From contig JAKUTR010000007.1 in the NCBI GenBank assembly GCA_022448725.1, positions 22,194 through 86,193 on the forward strand: 64,000 bases of DNA, read 5' to 3'. The notes under the pieces are model-generated. The model ran no database searches. It had not been told where the DNA came from and saw only the letters and a program-made list of their open reading frames with translations. This document shows, piece after piece, positions 1 to 9,301 of the stretch. Position numbers and translations under genes: made by a program. The stretch comes from SAR202 cluster bacterium. Its GTDB lineage: Bacteria; Chloroflexota; Dehalococcoidia; Lucifugimonadales; VXLM01. Numbering within the stretch: the first letter of the stretch is position 1; every line of letters begins with the position of its first letter.

Positions 1-342
1 ACTTACGATCGGTATTTGGTACGTGTTCAAGAAATGCGTGAAAGCGTACGGATCATTGAACAATGTATTAAGCAAATTCCTGGAGGGGCGATTCAGTCAG
101 AGGCACCGTTCTTTGTACGCCCGCCTGTTGGGGACGTATACGATGCGATTGAGGCGCCCAAGGGGGAACTGGGGTTCTACCTGGTTAGCGATGGGGGTAT
201 ATCGCCGTACAGGTGCAAGATCCGCGCTCCGTCCTTTATCAACTTAACCGTGTTGAGGGATATGCTGGTTGGTTGGAAGCTAGCAGATCTGGTTGTTATA
301 TTCGGTAGTACAGACGTAGTTTTAGGAGAGGTCGACAGGTAG
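1..342 (+). CDS. nuoD: NADH-quinone oxidoreductase subunit D, C-terminal part (5' end outside window)
   Basis: The reading frame is open from base 1 and gives the last 113 residues of the complex I 49-kDa subunit. The stretch [11 protein letters not shown] and the C-terminal [13 protein letters not shown] are typical of NuoD. In the family, NuoD works with NuoB, C and I in the cytoplasmic connecting module and lines the quinone pocket. An internal TTG at base 16 is not the start, since the frame continues upstream with family-like residues ([15 protein letters not shown]). Only 15 bases separate the stop from nuoH, so it is the first visible gene of the nuo operon. nuoA, B and C presumably lie just left of the window. 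Confidence 0.95.
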   Translation, partial: TYDRYLVRVQEMRESVRIIEQCIKQIPGGAIQSEAPFFVRPPVGDVYDAIEAPKGELGFYLVSDGGISPYRCKIRAPSFINLTVLRDMLVGWKLADLVVIFGSTDVVLGEVDR

Positions 343-357
343 GCCCTAATAACTATT

Positions 358-1545
358 ATGAGTTTTGATCAATTATACGATCTTCTTGACAGATTCGTGC
401 CAGAATCAATCGACTGGATGGTCTTCACTGTCACCGCATTGATTCTTTCGCTAGCTGTGATAAACGCGATGGTGCTTTGCACAGCGCTATATACTTGGTT
501 CGAGCGTCGTATGTTGGGACGATTCCAGTCACGTATCGGCCCTAACCGCTGGGGGCCATTCGGTTTGCTTCAACCGATTGCCGATGTAATCAAGCTACTA
601 GTCAAAGAAGATGTAATACCTGTTGTCGCTGACAGGGCCGTTTTCACTTTAGCGCCAGTTGTTCTCTTGGTCCCGGCTCTAATGGTGTTTATTGTGATTC
701 CCTTCGGAGAGCAGAGCTTTTTGGGGAAACTCAATGTTGGTGTCCTATTTATTCTGGGCGTCACAGGAGTTAACACGCTTGCAATCATTATGGGCGGCTG
801 GGCGTCCCGAAATAAGTACGCTCTGTTTGGGGCTATGCGTGGTGCTGCTATGCTCATCAGCTATGAAGTACCAATGGCACTCAGCTTGATAGGGGTCATC
901 ATACTTGCCGGTTCGATTTCACTGGTTGATATAGTCAGCAGTCAGGGCATTTTCTATATTCTTGTTCAACCGCTAGCGTTCCTTGTTTTCATGGCTGCAG
1001 CCTCGGCTGAAATGAGCAGGGCACCCTTTGACATGATTGAGTCCGAGTCTGAGCTTGGAGCTGGCTACCATACTGAGTACAGTGGTATAAAGTATGCGAT
1101 TTTTCAACTAGCTGAGTTTATGGCACCACTCGTCACTGCCGCTGTCGCAACGGTCGTTTTCCTTGGTGGAACCAAAGGGATCGACCCGATTCCCGGGCAG
1201 GTGTGGTTTTTGTTGAAAGCGTTTTCGGTAGTTTTCGTGTTGCTTTGGGTTCGAGCAACGTGGCCACGTCTGCGAGTCGACCAGATAATGGGATTTGCGT
1301 GGAAAGGGCTGTTCCCATTATCGGTCATTAATTTCTTTGTGGTCGCGGTTGAGTTGTTTGTTCTCCAGGAGCCTGACGGAACGATAACCAACCAGTCGAT
1401 GATGATTATGACTGGGATAAACTGGGTTGTGATGGTGGTTTCAATTGTTTTAATCGCAACAGTGCTGGGGCAGGGCAAACTGCAACACAAGTTGCCTCCA
1501 CAGCCCTCGTCGCTTGCCAATATGGCCGCATCGGAAGGAGATTAG
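358..1545 (+). CDS. nuoH: NADH-quinone oxidoreductase subunit H
   Basis: Membrane subunit of complex I that joins the quinone-reducing arm to the proton-pumping arm. The 395-residue protein has about eight hydrophobic segments. It carries the NuoH hallmark loop around ERRMLGRFQSRIGPNR near residue 50, the SAEMSRAPFDMIESESELGA region, and EYSGIKYAIFQLAE further on. Length is slightly above the usual 320-350 because of a hydrophilic C-terminal tail. The ATG at 358 follows nuoD by 15 bases and no strong ribosome site is visible, so translation may be coupled. nuoI starts 3 bases after the stop. Confidence 0.97.
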   Translation: MSFDQLYDLLDRFVPESIDWMVFTVTALILSLAVINAMVLCTALYTWFERRMLGRFQSRIGPNRWGPFGLLQPIADVIKLLVKEDVIPVVADRAVFTLAPVVLLVPALMVFIVIPFGEQSFLGKLNVGVLFILGVTGVNTLAIIMGGWASRNKYALFGAMRGAAMLISYEVPMALSLIGVIILAGSISLVDIVSSQGIFYILVQPLAFLVFMAAASAEMSRAPFDMIESESELGAGYHTEYSGIKYAIFQLAEFMAPLVTAAVATVVFLGGTKGIDPIPGQVWFLLKAFSVVFVLLWVRATWPRLRVDQIMGFAWKGLFPLSVINFFVVAVELFVLQEPDGTITNQSMMIMTGINWVVMVVSIVLIATVLGQGKLQHKLPPQPSSLANMAASEGD

Positions 1546-1548
1546 AAA

Positions 1549-2217
1549 GTGTATGGACTAGGGATGGTTAGAGGTATGGGGGTGACCTTCAAAAATCTAG
1601 TATTGCCTAGTCGTCAGTTCGCCGTACAATACCCCAACCGTAAGATCAGTTTGTTTGAGCTCGCTAAAGAAAACGATACTGACGTCGTAAGTTTTGCTAT
1701 CAACAACCCTGTACAGGCTATAAAAGCCCTCGCAGGTTTTGTGGAAGTACCGGTAAGACTTCCTCAACACTCAAGATTCCGAGGCGAAGAATTCACATGG
1801 TATGAGCAACGGTGCACGGGCTGTGCTAGCTGTGCCAAGTTCTGCCCACTTGGAATTATTAAGATAGTTACTGACACGAGCGGTAAGTACGAACAAGATG
1901 GAGGCAAATACGATATCGAGGTTTTCGATATCGACATAGGTCGCTGCATGTTCTGTGGACTCTGTGTTCAGGCATGTCCGTATGATGCACTCCACATGGG
2001 CAGTGGTTTTGAGGAAGGCGTTTACAGACGTGATGATCTCGTAATCGACGTGGAACGTCTCAAGGCTGCTCCTAAGAAGCCCAGTACCTGGTATCGGCCA
2101 CAGATTGAATCACAAAACTTTGATCCCCAAAGTGACGATATGCGAGAGTATCTCGATGTGGGTCGCCACGAGCGCCCAAGCCAGGATCAACAGGTTGACA
2201 GGTGGGCGAAGCGTTGA
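1549..2217 (+). CDS. nuoI: NADH-quinone oxidoreductase subunit I (two 4Fe-4S clusters)
   Basis: Ferredoxin-like subunit that passes electrons towards the terminal cluster near the quinone. Two complete 4Fe-4S motifs are visible, CTGCASCAKFCP and CMFCGLCVQACP, placed as in the TYKY subunit. The start is GTG at 1549, 3 bases after nuoH; ATGs a few codons in are possible alternatives. The 222-residue protein has a hydrophilic C-terminal extension after the second cluster (about residue 165 onward) rich in charged residues. The last 16 bases overlap the start of nuoJ, which suggests coupled translation. Confidence 0.96.
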   Translation: MYGLGMVRGMGVTFKNLVLPSRQFAVQYPNRKISLFELAKENDTDVVSFAINNPVQAIKALAGFVEVPVRLPQHSRFRGEEFTWYEQRCTGCASCAKFCPLGIIKIVTDTSGKYEQDGGKYDIEVFDIDIGRCMFCGLCVQACPYDALHMGSGFEEGVYRRDDLVIDVERLKAAPKKPSTWYRPQIESQNFDPQSDDMREYLDVGRHERPSQDQQVDRWAKR

Positions 2218-2789
2218 ATCTAGGAAGTGGCACAGAATCAACGATCGTATTGGATATCGCCTTTTGGGTGATTTCAGTATCTACTATCATAGCTGGGCTA
2301 GCGGTGGTGTTTATGAAGGACGTGTTCCGCGCAGCCCTATTCCTCGTAGTGGCTTTCCTTGGCACAGCAGGTTTGTTTGTGCTCTTACGTGCAGAGTTTC
2401 TAGCCGTGGTACAGGTGATTATCTACGTTGGGGCTATCTCAGTATTAATTCTGTTCGCCATTTTGATGACACGGGATACTGAACAGGGTAGCCCTTCCAA
2501 CCGCCTTCGGTACCCGGCCGGAGGAGTCGCATTACTGTTCATGGGGGCTGCCATATTTGTCTCTTTCAATAGTGACTGGGTGTTACTCACGGAATTTCTT
2601 CAAGGTGGAGTCGGAGAAACACCGGGTTTATCTGAAGCAACAGTTGCAAAGGTTAACGAGGTTTATGCTGATACTGTTCCGGTAATTGCGAGTCTACTTC
2701 TAAGAGACTACGTGCTTGCCTTTGAGGTCGTATCAGTATTGCTGCTGGCGGCTGTTATAGGCGCACTGGCTTTGGTTAGGGAGCGCTAG
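2202..2789 (+). CDS. nuoJ: NADH-quinone oxidoreductase subunit J
   Basis: Membrane subunit of complex I with five predicted hydrophobic helices in 195 residues. The segment EFLAVVQVIIYVGAISVLILF is the family's conserved third helix, including the pi-bulge region implicated in coupling. The GTG start at 2202 lies inside the end of nuoI, and a TTG a few codons downstream is the alternative. The stop at 2789 is followed one base later by the ATG of nuoK. Nothing unusual is visible in it. Confidence 0.95.
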   Translation: MGEALNLGSGTESTIVLDIAFWVISVSTIIAGLAVVFMKDVFRAALFLVVAFLGTAGLFVLLRAEFLAVVQVIIYVGAISVLILFAILMTRDTEQGSPSNRLRYPAGGVALLFMGAAIFVSFNSDWVLLTEFLQGGVGETPGLSEATVAKVNEVYADTVPVIASLLLRDYVLAFEVVSVLLLAAVIGALALVRER

Positions 2790-2790
2790 T

Positions 2791-3144
2791 ATGAGTCTCG
2801 AGAATTTTCTGTTAGTTGGGGCAATTCTTTTCTCCATTGGGATGTATGGAGCTATTTCTAGAAGAAGTGCCGTGGTCGTTCTCATGAGCCTTGAATTGAT
2901 GTTCACGGCAGTCAATATCACAGCTGTTGCTTTGTCGCGCTACGTTTTGCCTGCAGGGCTGATATTCGATCCATCGACAACCAGCGATTTAGTCACTCGT
3001 TCACTGCTAACAGGCCACGTATTCGCGATCTTCATAATCACTGTTGGGGCGGCTGAGGTGGCCCTTGGAGTAGCGATTGTCATTATGCTCTATAGGAACC
3101 GCGAGACAGTATTTGTCACAGATGCCAACCAGATGAGGCACTAA
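2791..3144 (+). CDS. nuoK: NADH-quinone oxidoreductase subunit K
   Basis: Small antiporter-related membrane subunit (MnhC/MrpC-like) with three hydrophobic helices. The family signature is clear: FLLVGAILFSIGMYG, then VVLMSLELMFTAVNI with the conserved membrane Glu, then FIITVGAAEVALGVAI with the second Glu. At 117 residues it is slightly longer than the usual 100, owing to a loop after the second helix and a short C-terminal tail. It directly follows nuoJ and lies 4 bases before the small DUF2007-like gene. Confidence 0.96.
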   Translation: MSLENFLLVGAILFSIGMYGAISRRSAVVVLMSLELMFTAVNITAVALSRYVLPAGLIFDPSTTSDLVTRSLLTGHVFAIFIITVGAAEVALGVAIVIMLYRNRETVFVTDANQMRH

Positions 3145-3148
3145 AGAT

Positions 3149-3343
3149 ATGTACACTGATTATCGAGAGGCTCCCAACCTAGTCATCGCTGAGATGTGGA
3201 AGAATGTTTTGGAAGGCGAAGGTCTACCTACGAAAATTCTCCCGAAAGGAGACATCCGCTCTTGGGGGGAGCGCGTTCCTTTCCGGGTAATGGTCCCTCG
3301 GGGACGTGAACATGTTGCAGACGAGATTTTGAGGAAGCTGTAG
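3149..3343 (+). CDS. Small DUF2007-like protein inside the nuo operon
   Basis: A 64-residue soluble protein between nuoK and nuoL. It resembles the DUF2007 'putative signal-transducing' family. That family has an N-terminal helix for inspecting its own length (here APNLVIAEMWKNVLEGEGLP), then a short beta region, and ends with VMVPRGREHVADEILRKL. DUF2007 domains adopt a ferredoxin-like alpha/beta fold with no known catalytic role. Its stop TAG overlaps the GTG of nuoL by one base, and only 4 bases separate it from nuoK, so it is certainly co-transcribed with complex I. No membrane segment or cysteine is present, and the function is unknown. Confidence 0.8.
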   Translation: MYTDYREAPNLVIAEMWKNVLEGEGLPTKILPKGDIRSWGERVPFRVMVPRGREHVADEILRKL

Positions 3344-5337
3344 TGACCGACTTCATACCGAACTTTTGGCAACAGATTGAAGAACCACAGGCGTGGCTCA
3401 TATTCCTATTTCCGCTTGGGGCGTTCCTCGTAAACAGTCTCATCATCAGGCCGTTCTTCAATCAGTATTCGAAGTTATCAGGTTGGATAACCGTTGTATC
3501 CCTTACAGCATCGTTCGTTCTTTCGGTCTACGCAGTTGGTAGCGTGGCAGCAAACGATGGCAGGTCAATCGGTTGGGCAAGTCATGAATGGGTTGAAGTC
3601 GCGAATTTTAAAATGACCGTCGGTATCATGATGAACTCTCTGACCGCGTTGATGCTTCTCGTGGTAACGGGGGTGAGCCTGTTAGTTCAGATCTACTCCA
3701 TGGGATACATGAAGGGGGATTCTGGATACTCTCGATACTTCGCTTACATGTCCCTGTTCACTGCTTCGATGGTTGGTCTTGTAATGTCTTCAAATATCGT
3801 CCAATTGTTCGTTTTCTGGGAACTGGTAGGGCTATGTTCCTTTCTGCTGATTGGTTTCTGGTTCCATAAGCCCTCTGCTGCTGCGGCGGCAAAGAAAGCA
3901 TTCCTTGTTACACGTGTGGGGGACTTTGGGTTTTTACTTGGGATTCTGTACCTCTTTTCACAGGGCGATTCATTCACGGCCAATAATCTCAACCCGCTTG
4001 AGATTCGGGATATCGAGAAGGCTATCGGTTTAGGTACCGTTATCTCATCCAGCGTGGCTGGCTGGATCGCGCTCGGATTTTTCCTAGGTGCGATGGGGAA
4101 ATCAGGGCAATTCCCCCTCCACACCTGGCTTCCCGACGCAATGGAAGGACCGACACCAGTTAGTTCGTTAATCCACGCAGCTACCATGGTAGCTGCTGGA
4201 GTTTTCCTGGTGGCACGCTTCTTCCCTCTTTTCGAGGCCTCTCCGGTGGCTCTGGACACGGTAGCAATCATTGGGGGAGTTACAGTGGTCTTTGCCGCTA
4301 GCATGGGCCTTGTTATGAATGACATAAAGCGTGTGCTCGCCTATTCCACGGTCAGCCAGCTCGGATATATGATGCTTGCTATTGGCGTAGGTGCGCCAGG
4401 TGTGGCCATTTTCCATCTATTTACGCATGCATTTTTCAAGTGTCTATTGTTCCAGGGGGCGGGTAGTGTAAGTCATGCAGTAGGTGGAACATTCGACATG
4501 AGGTACATGGGTGGACTCAGAAGAGTCATGCCTTGGACATATGCAACATTCCTAATAGGTAGCCTAAGCTTGGCAGGGATATTCCCGCTTGCCGGTTTTT
4601 GGAGCAAGGACGAGATTCTTGCGTCAGCGCAAGGTCAAGCCGGCTTTATTCCGCAGGCTGTGTTCGGACTTGCCCTAATTGCAGTTACCATGACGGCGTT
4701 TTACATGTTCCGTGTGCTATTCATGACATTTGAAGGGGACTACAAGGGGGGAGCTGATGCAGACCCTGATGTAGAGTCTCATGCTCCTTCTAATACCCCT
4801 CACGAGTCAGCTTGGTCCATGCTCGGGCCTATGGTAATTTTGGCGTTGTTGGCTATCTTCGCTGGGTTCGTGGCAAATCCAATCGTCAACTTAGGAGCTA
4901 TTCCAGAGCACTGGTTGGTACACGACTTCCTGCACGAGAGTGCTGCTAAGTTTAATCTTGGTATCGCTGCCATCTCTACGTTTGCAGCGATACTGGGAAT
5001 TTTACTCGCCTACCTTATGTATGTGAGCAAGACTATCTCAGCCCAAACGGTTGTGTCTTCCGTCCGGCCGATACATACCGTGCTGTCACGGAAATACTAT
5101 TTCGATGAATTATACGAAGACTTACTGACTACTAGAGTCTTCTATCGTGGTCTGGCTGGAGCTCTTGACTGGTTTGATCGATGTGTCGTTGATGGTCTAG
5201 TACGAGTAATCGACAACTTTGGACGGAACATCGGACGGTTGATCGGGCAGGCTCAAACGGGCCAAGTACAGAGTTACGGTGCCGTTTTATCCGGTGGAGT
5301 TTTAGTGATTCTCGGCGTTTTGTTGTTCCTTAAGTAA
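3343..5337 (+). CDS. nuoL: NADH-quinone oxidoreductase subunit L
   Basis: Distal proton-pumping subunit of complex I, 664 residues, with many hydrophobic helices and a C-terminal lateral-helix extension. Key charged residues of the antiporter fold are present: Glu160 in VFWELVGLCSF, Lys253 in AMGKSGQFPLHTWLPDAM, and GFWSKDE in the distal half. The start is a GTG overlapping the preceding stop by one base. The region around residue 470-490 is a soluble acidic, His-containing loop. The operon continues with nuoM after 17 bases. Confidence 0.96.
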   Translation: MTDFIPNFWQQIEEPQAWLIFLFPLGAFLVNSLIIRPFFNQYSKLSGWITVVSLTASFVLSVYAVGSVAANDGRSIGWASHEWVEVANFKMTVGIMMNSLTALMLLVVTGVSLLVQIYSMGYMKGDSGYSRYFAYMSLFTASMVGLVMSSNIVQLFVFWELVGLCSFLLIGFWFHKPSAAAAAKKAFLVTRVGDFGFLLGILYLFSQGDSFTANNLNPLEIRDIEKAIGLGTVISSSVAGWIALGFFLGAMGKSGQFPLHTWLPDAMEGPTPVSSLIHAATMVAAGVFLVARFFPLFEASPVALDTVAIIGGVTVVFAASMGLVMNDIKRVLAYSTVSQLGYMMLAIGVGAPGVAIFHLFTHAFFKCLLFQGAGSVSHAVGGTFDMRYMGGLRRVMPWTYATFLIGSLSLAGIFPLAGFWSKDEILASAQGQAGFIPQAVFGLALIAVTMTAFYMFRVLFMTFEGDYKGGADADPDVESHAPSNTPHESAWSMLGPMVILALLAIFAGFVANPIVNLGAIPEHWLVHDFLHESAAKFNLGIAAISTFAAILGILLAYLMYVSKTISAQTVVSSVRPIHTVLSRKYYFDELYEDLLTTRVFYRGLAGALDWFDRCVVDGLVRVIDNFGRNIGRLIGQAQTGQVQSYGAVLSGGVLVILGVLLFLK

Positions 5338-5354
5338 CGCTCGAAGGGAGGACT

Positions 5355-6884
5355 GTGGAGTTCGAAGGTAATGGCTTACTAACGTTGGTAGTGTTCCTGC
5401 CGTTGGCAGGGGCATTGGGAATCGCGCTGTTTATAAAGCGTGACAAGCAAGTACGTTACATCGCGGGGGCTGTAGCGTTAGCTGAGTTGATTCTTAGCGT
5501 GATGGTCTTTACCACGTATGATCTCAGCAAAGGTGGGCTGCAACTCGTTGACCGTACATCTCAATGGATTCCTATAGAGTCATTCAAAGTAGAGTACTAC
5601 CTTGGTGTTGATGGTCTCAGTACTCCTCTTGTCTTGTTGACAGGATTACTCGGATTTGCTGCTGTATACGCGTCTTGGAGTATCAAGACCCGAGTTCGTG
5701 AGTACTTCGTATGGCTTCTCGTTCTTCAGACAGCTGTTATGGGAGTGTTTACATCTCTTGACTTCATTCTCTTTTTCCTGATGTGGGAACTAGAGATGAT
5801 ACCGATGTTCTTCCTAATATCGATTTGGGGGAGTGGAAGACGCGAATATTCTGCAATGAAGTTTTTGATATTTACCTTCCTGGGCAGCGCTTTCATGCTT
5901 GTTGGGATACTGGCTCTCTTCTATTCCACGGGCACCTTCGATATGATCCTCCTCCCCGATGCGATCGCGCAGACGGAATTAATTGCTCCCGCAGGGATCA
6001 TCTTTGGCCTGATATTCACAGCCTTTGCTGTGAAACTCCCTGTTTGGCCCGTACACACCTGGTTACCAGATGCCCACACTGATGCACCCACAGCTGTAAG
6101 CATCATGCTTGCTGGGGTACTTTTAAAGATGGGTGGGTACGGAATGATCCGTGTCTCGGCAGGTATGTTTCCAGAAGTCATTGTTGATGCAGCTATCGTT
6201 CTGGCTGCTCTCGGTGTGGTTAATGTTATCTACGGAGCGATAATTACCATTCGCCAAACCGATCTAAAGCGTCTTGTCGCCTACAGCAGCATCAGCCACA
6301 TGGGCTATGTGCTCATTGGAATCTCTTCTGTGGCGGGTGTCGGTGGGCTTGTATCGCCAACTGGACTGACTGGCGCAGCAATGCAGATGTTTACGCACGG
6401 TACCATTACAGGGTTGATGTTTTTGGTGGTCGGTCTGACCTATGAAAAAGTTCATACAAGAAGCATACCCGAGCTTGGAGGGCTCTCGGCTCGGATGCCA
6501 GTGATAGCAGTAGCGTTTCTAATCGCAGGGCTTGCATCTCTTGGTTTACCTGGTACAAGTGGGTTTGTTTCAGAGATTCTGATCTTCTTGGGTGCTTTCC
6601 CGGTCTATGGTTGGTTTACTGGGGTCGCGGTTTTCGGAGTGGTGCTTACGGCCGGGTACATTCTTTGGATGGCGCAGCGGACGATGTTTGGTCCCACGAT
6701 TGACAGGTTTAGCAATGTGCGAGATGCCTCTCGTATGGAGATGGTACCTCTTGCGGTATTGATTGGTTCCATAATTCTGGTTGGTATCTACCCATCGTTT
6801 GTCAGTGATATGTTCAGGGACGGTGTTGCGGGGATCGTGGCGGATATCCAGCGCTCAGGCGCATTAGCAATGGTGCTGCCATGA
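5355..6884 (+). CDS. nuoM: NADH-quinone oxidoreductase subunit M (canonical copy)
   Basis: Antiporter-like proton-pumping subunit, 509 residues. All four charged residues expected from E. coli NuoM are present: Glu145 (MWELEMIPMF), Lys227 (FAVKLPVWP), Lys258 (GVLLKMGGYG) and Glu407 (GFVSEILIF). It begins with GTG at 5355 behind a good ribosome site, GGGAGG at 5346-5351. The stop overlaps the ATG of nuoN (ATGA). This copy serves as the reference for the divergent second NuoM at 59490. Confidence 0.97.
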   Translation: MEFEGNGLLTLVVFLPLAGALGIALFIKRDKQVRYIAGAVALAELILSVMVFTTYDLSKGGLQLVDRTSQWIPIESFKVEYYLGVDGLSTPLVLLTGLLGFAAVYASWSIKTRVREYFVWLLVLQTAVMGVFTSLDFILFFLMWELEMIPMFFLISIWGSGRREYSAMKFLIFTFLGSAFMLVGILALFYSTGTFDMILLPDAIAQTELIAPAGIIFGLIFTAFAVKLPVWPVHTWLPDAHTDAPTAVSIMLAGVLLKMGGYGMIRVSAGMFPEVIVDAAIVLAALGVVNVIYGAIITIRQTDLKRLVAYSSISHMGYVLIGISSVAGVGGLVSPTGLTGAAMQMFTHGTITGLMFLVVGLTYEKVHTRSIPELGGLSARMPVIAVAFLIAGLASLGLPGTSGFVSEILIFLGAFPVYGWFTGVAVFGVVLTAGYILWMAQRTMFGPTIDRFSNVRDASRMEMVPLAVLIGSIILVGIYPSFVSDMFRDGVAGIVADIQRSGALAMVLP

Positions 6885-8386
6885 CGATGCACGACATCTA
6901 TCTACTTTCTCCCGAACTGAGCTTAGCTGGACTCGCTACCCTTGTCTTGCTAGTTGACTTAATTGTCAAAAGAAAGAGTTACCTGTTTGTTCTCACAATC
7001 GTTGGTTTAGCTGTCCCGCTTGGCTTCACTTTAGCCTTGCTGGGTAGTCTTGATGGTGCATCTATGATGGAGAACGAAGGCGTACTAAGAGATACGTTGG
7101 TCGTAGATAAATTCGGGTTATTTTTTAAGCTCTTACTTATTAGTGCTGTCGCGATTGTAAGTTTACTATCCATAGATTACGTAAAACGGTTTGAGCAATT
7201 CCAGTCCGAGTTCTTAGTTCTCCTCATGTACTCCGCTACTGGGATGATGCTCATGGCTTCAACCAAGGAGTTGATTACCATTTACATTGCCCTTGAGTTA
7301 TCTGCTCTTCCCGTGGCAGCGTTAGCTGCTTTCATGCGGGACGGGCGCTCAGCGGAAAGTGGGCTGAAGTTCCTCATCCTTAGTGGAATCAGCTCAGCGC
7401 TTCTCCTTTATGGGATGGTCTTGGTTTTTGGTCTTACTGGGTCAACCCAACTTGATGACATAGCGGAACGTATAGCAACCCTTGCTATATACACTGACCA
7501 GCCGTTTGGCAGTTACGCCCTTCTAATGGGTGTCGTGCTGATGGTAGCGGGATTTGGTTTTAAGATTACCGCCTTCCCTTTCCAAATGTGGGCACCTGAT
7601 GTTTACGAAGGAGCGCCAACACCTGTAACAGCATTCCTGTCCGTTGCTAGTAAGGCAGCGGGGTTTGCTGTGATTCTCCGAGTGTTTTATAGCGCGTTCG
7701 GGATTGAGGAACTAAGTATTGAATGGAGTGCTATTTTTGCAGTTCTTGCTGCTCTTTCGATGACAATTGGCAACTTGGTTGCAATTGCCCAGCGGAGTAT
7801 GAAGCGGCTACTTGCGTACAGTACCATTGCTCACGCCGGGTACATAATGGTTGGATTAGCTGCTGTTTCTACACGAGCTGGTAGCGGAGACTCAAGTCTC
7901 GGGATCTCAGCGGTGCTGTTCTATCTTAGTGGTTATGCAGCGATGAATCTCGCGGTGTTTTCAGCTGTTATAGCTATCTCAAATCGTATTAACAGTGACG
8001 CGATTAGTGATTTTGCAGGAATGGCCCGGCGGGCCCCCTACCTGTCTGCGGTTTTAGCTTTCGGCATTGTCTCCCTAACTGGGATTCCGCCCACGGTTGG
8101 TTTTATCGCGAAAGTCTACGTATTCGGAGCGGCTGTAGACGCTGGATTAGAATGGCTCGTCATAATAGGTGTTCTGAATAGTGTAATCGCTGCGTACTAC
8201 TACTTGCGCGTAATCAAGTTGATGTATCTTTCCGAGCCACCCTCAACAGATTCCATAGAGTCTGGGATCCCTTTGCGCTTGGCGATGCTAGTTACTAGCG
8301 CAGGCGTACTATTATTCGGGTTATACCCGACGGGCCTCCTGAATTTTGTTAAATCGGCAGCCCAGGCGCTTTTATCTACGTCCTAA
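6881..8386 (+). CDS. nuoN: NADH-quinone oxidoreductase subunit N (canonical copy)
   Basis: Third antiporter-like subunit of complex I, 501 residues. The proton-path residues are all there: Glu139 (YIALELSALP), Lys228 (GFGFKITAFPF), Lys258 (SVASKAAGFA) and Lys411 (GFIAKVYVFG). The ATG overlaps the nuoM stop by 4 bases. It is the last nuo gene, and 48 bases later comes NAD kinase. The visible gene order D-H-I-J-K-x-L-M-N has no E, F or G genes between D and H, as in NuoEFG-less complex I. Confidence 0.97.
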   Translation: MTMHDIYLLSPELSLAGLATLVLLVDLIVKRKSYLFVLTIVGLAVPLGFTLALLGSLDGASMMENEGVLRDTLVVDKFGLFFKLLLISAVAIVSLLSIDYVKRFEQFQSEFLVLLMYSATGMMLMASTKELITIYIALELSALPVAALAAFMRDGRSAESGLKFLILSGISSALLLYGMVLVFGLTGSTQLDDIAERIATLAIYTDQPFGSYALLMGVVLMVAGFGFKITAFPFQMWAPDVYEGAPTPVTAFLSVASKAAGFAVILRVFYSAFGIEELSIEWSAIFAVLAALSMTIGNLVAIAQRSMKRLLAYSTIAHAGYIMVGLAAVSTRAGSGDSSLGISAVLFYLSGYAAMNLAVFSAVIAISNRINSDAISDFAGMARRAPYLSAVLAFGIVSLTGIPPTVGFIAKVYVFGAAVDAGLEWLVIIGVLNSVIAAYYYLRVIKLMYLSEPPSTDSIESGIPLRLAMLVTSAGVLLFGLYPTGLLNFVKSAAQALLSTS

Positions 8387-8434
8387 TATTGGGATCGACG
8401 TGAGCCCAAGCCGAATCTCGGCTACACTAGAAGG

Positions 8435-9301
8435 ATGGGCAATAATTCTCTAATAGGATTCATCCATAACCCGTTGGTGCCGAAAGCTGCGAGTTTGGTC
8501 AAATCGCTTATTCAGGAACTGGGTATCGCGGATCGCAGTTGGGTTAGCCAGCCGATGAAAATGCAAGTCGATGATGAGACGCTTGATTCGACTTCATTGA
8601 TAGTCACTGCAGGAGGCGATGGAACCATTATCCGTGTAGTCGATAAAGTTGCCCCTCACGGAGTACCGATTTTAGGTATTAACATGGGCCGCGTTGGGTT
8701 TATGTCGGAGCTTAGCATAGAGCGTGCGGCTGAACGGCTACCCTGGTATATAGACGGCAATGCACGAGTGGAAGAGCGGTTGATGTTAGAGGCGAATGCC
8801 AAGCTGGGCACTAGCAGTGATACGCATGTTGTTGCCCACGGGTTGAACGAGATCATAGTTCGCGGTGCGCTGCCTCATCTTCTTGATATCGATGTAACTA
8901 TTGACGGCGCTCGGTTGGGCACTTACAGGGCAGATGGGGTTATCGTGTCTACACCAACGGGAAGTACTGGATATGCGCTTTCGGCTGGTGGCCCTGTGCT
9001 GCAACCGGAAGCAAAGGTTATGTTAATTCAGCCTTTGGCGGCTCACATTAGTATGCAGACAGCTGTTGTCGTTCCTGATGATTCAACTATTGAACTGGAG
9101 GTAGTAAACGACGATGAAGCTGTAATCAGTGTTGATAACCTCACCAATGCAACCTTACGCCGAGGTGATAAAGTCATGCTTAAGAGAAGTCCCTACGTTG
9201 GCAGGTTTCTTAGGTCTAACCCACCATCAACTTTTTATTCGGATTTGACATCACGATTAGGCATTCAGCAACGGACAACCCATCATGGTCACGATGATTA
9301 A
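8435..9301 (+). CDS. nadK: NAD kinase
   Basis: Phosphorylates NAD to NADP using ATP or polyphosphate. The 288-residue protein shows the family motifs in order: TAGGDGTII (the GGDG nucleotide site, near residue 58), GINMGRVGFMSEL, LNEIIVRG (the NE motif), and STPTGSTGYALSAGGP, the glycine-rich NAD-binding signature. It lies 48 bases after nuoN and one base before the NUDIX gene, so it is probably read with one or both. A small hairpin (AGCCGA/TCGGCT, about 8409-8423) sits in the leader. The start is ATG at 8435. Confidence 0.95.
   Translation: MGNNSLIGFIHNPLVPKAASLVKSLIQELGIADRSWVSQPMKMQVDDETLDSTSLIVTAGGDGTIIRVVDKVAPHGVPILGINMGRVGFMSELSIERAAERLPWYIDGNARVEERLMLEANAKLGTSSDTHVVAHGLNEIIVRGALPHLLDIDVTIDGARLGTYRADGVIVSTPTGSTGYALSAGGPVLQPEAKVMLIQPLAAHISMQTAVVVPDDSTIELEVVNDDEAVISVDNLTNATLRRGDKVMLKRSPYVGRFLRSNPPSTFYSDLTSRLGIQQRTTHHGHDD

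Noticed and set aside
3744..4325. Long open frame (193 codons) antisense to nuoL
   Set aside because: It is composed of complementary codons to conserved NuoL sequence, has no ribosome site and no recognisable domain; a typical antisense shadow.
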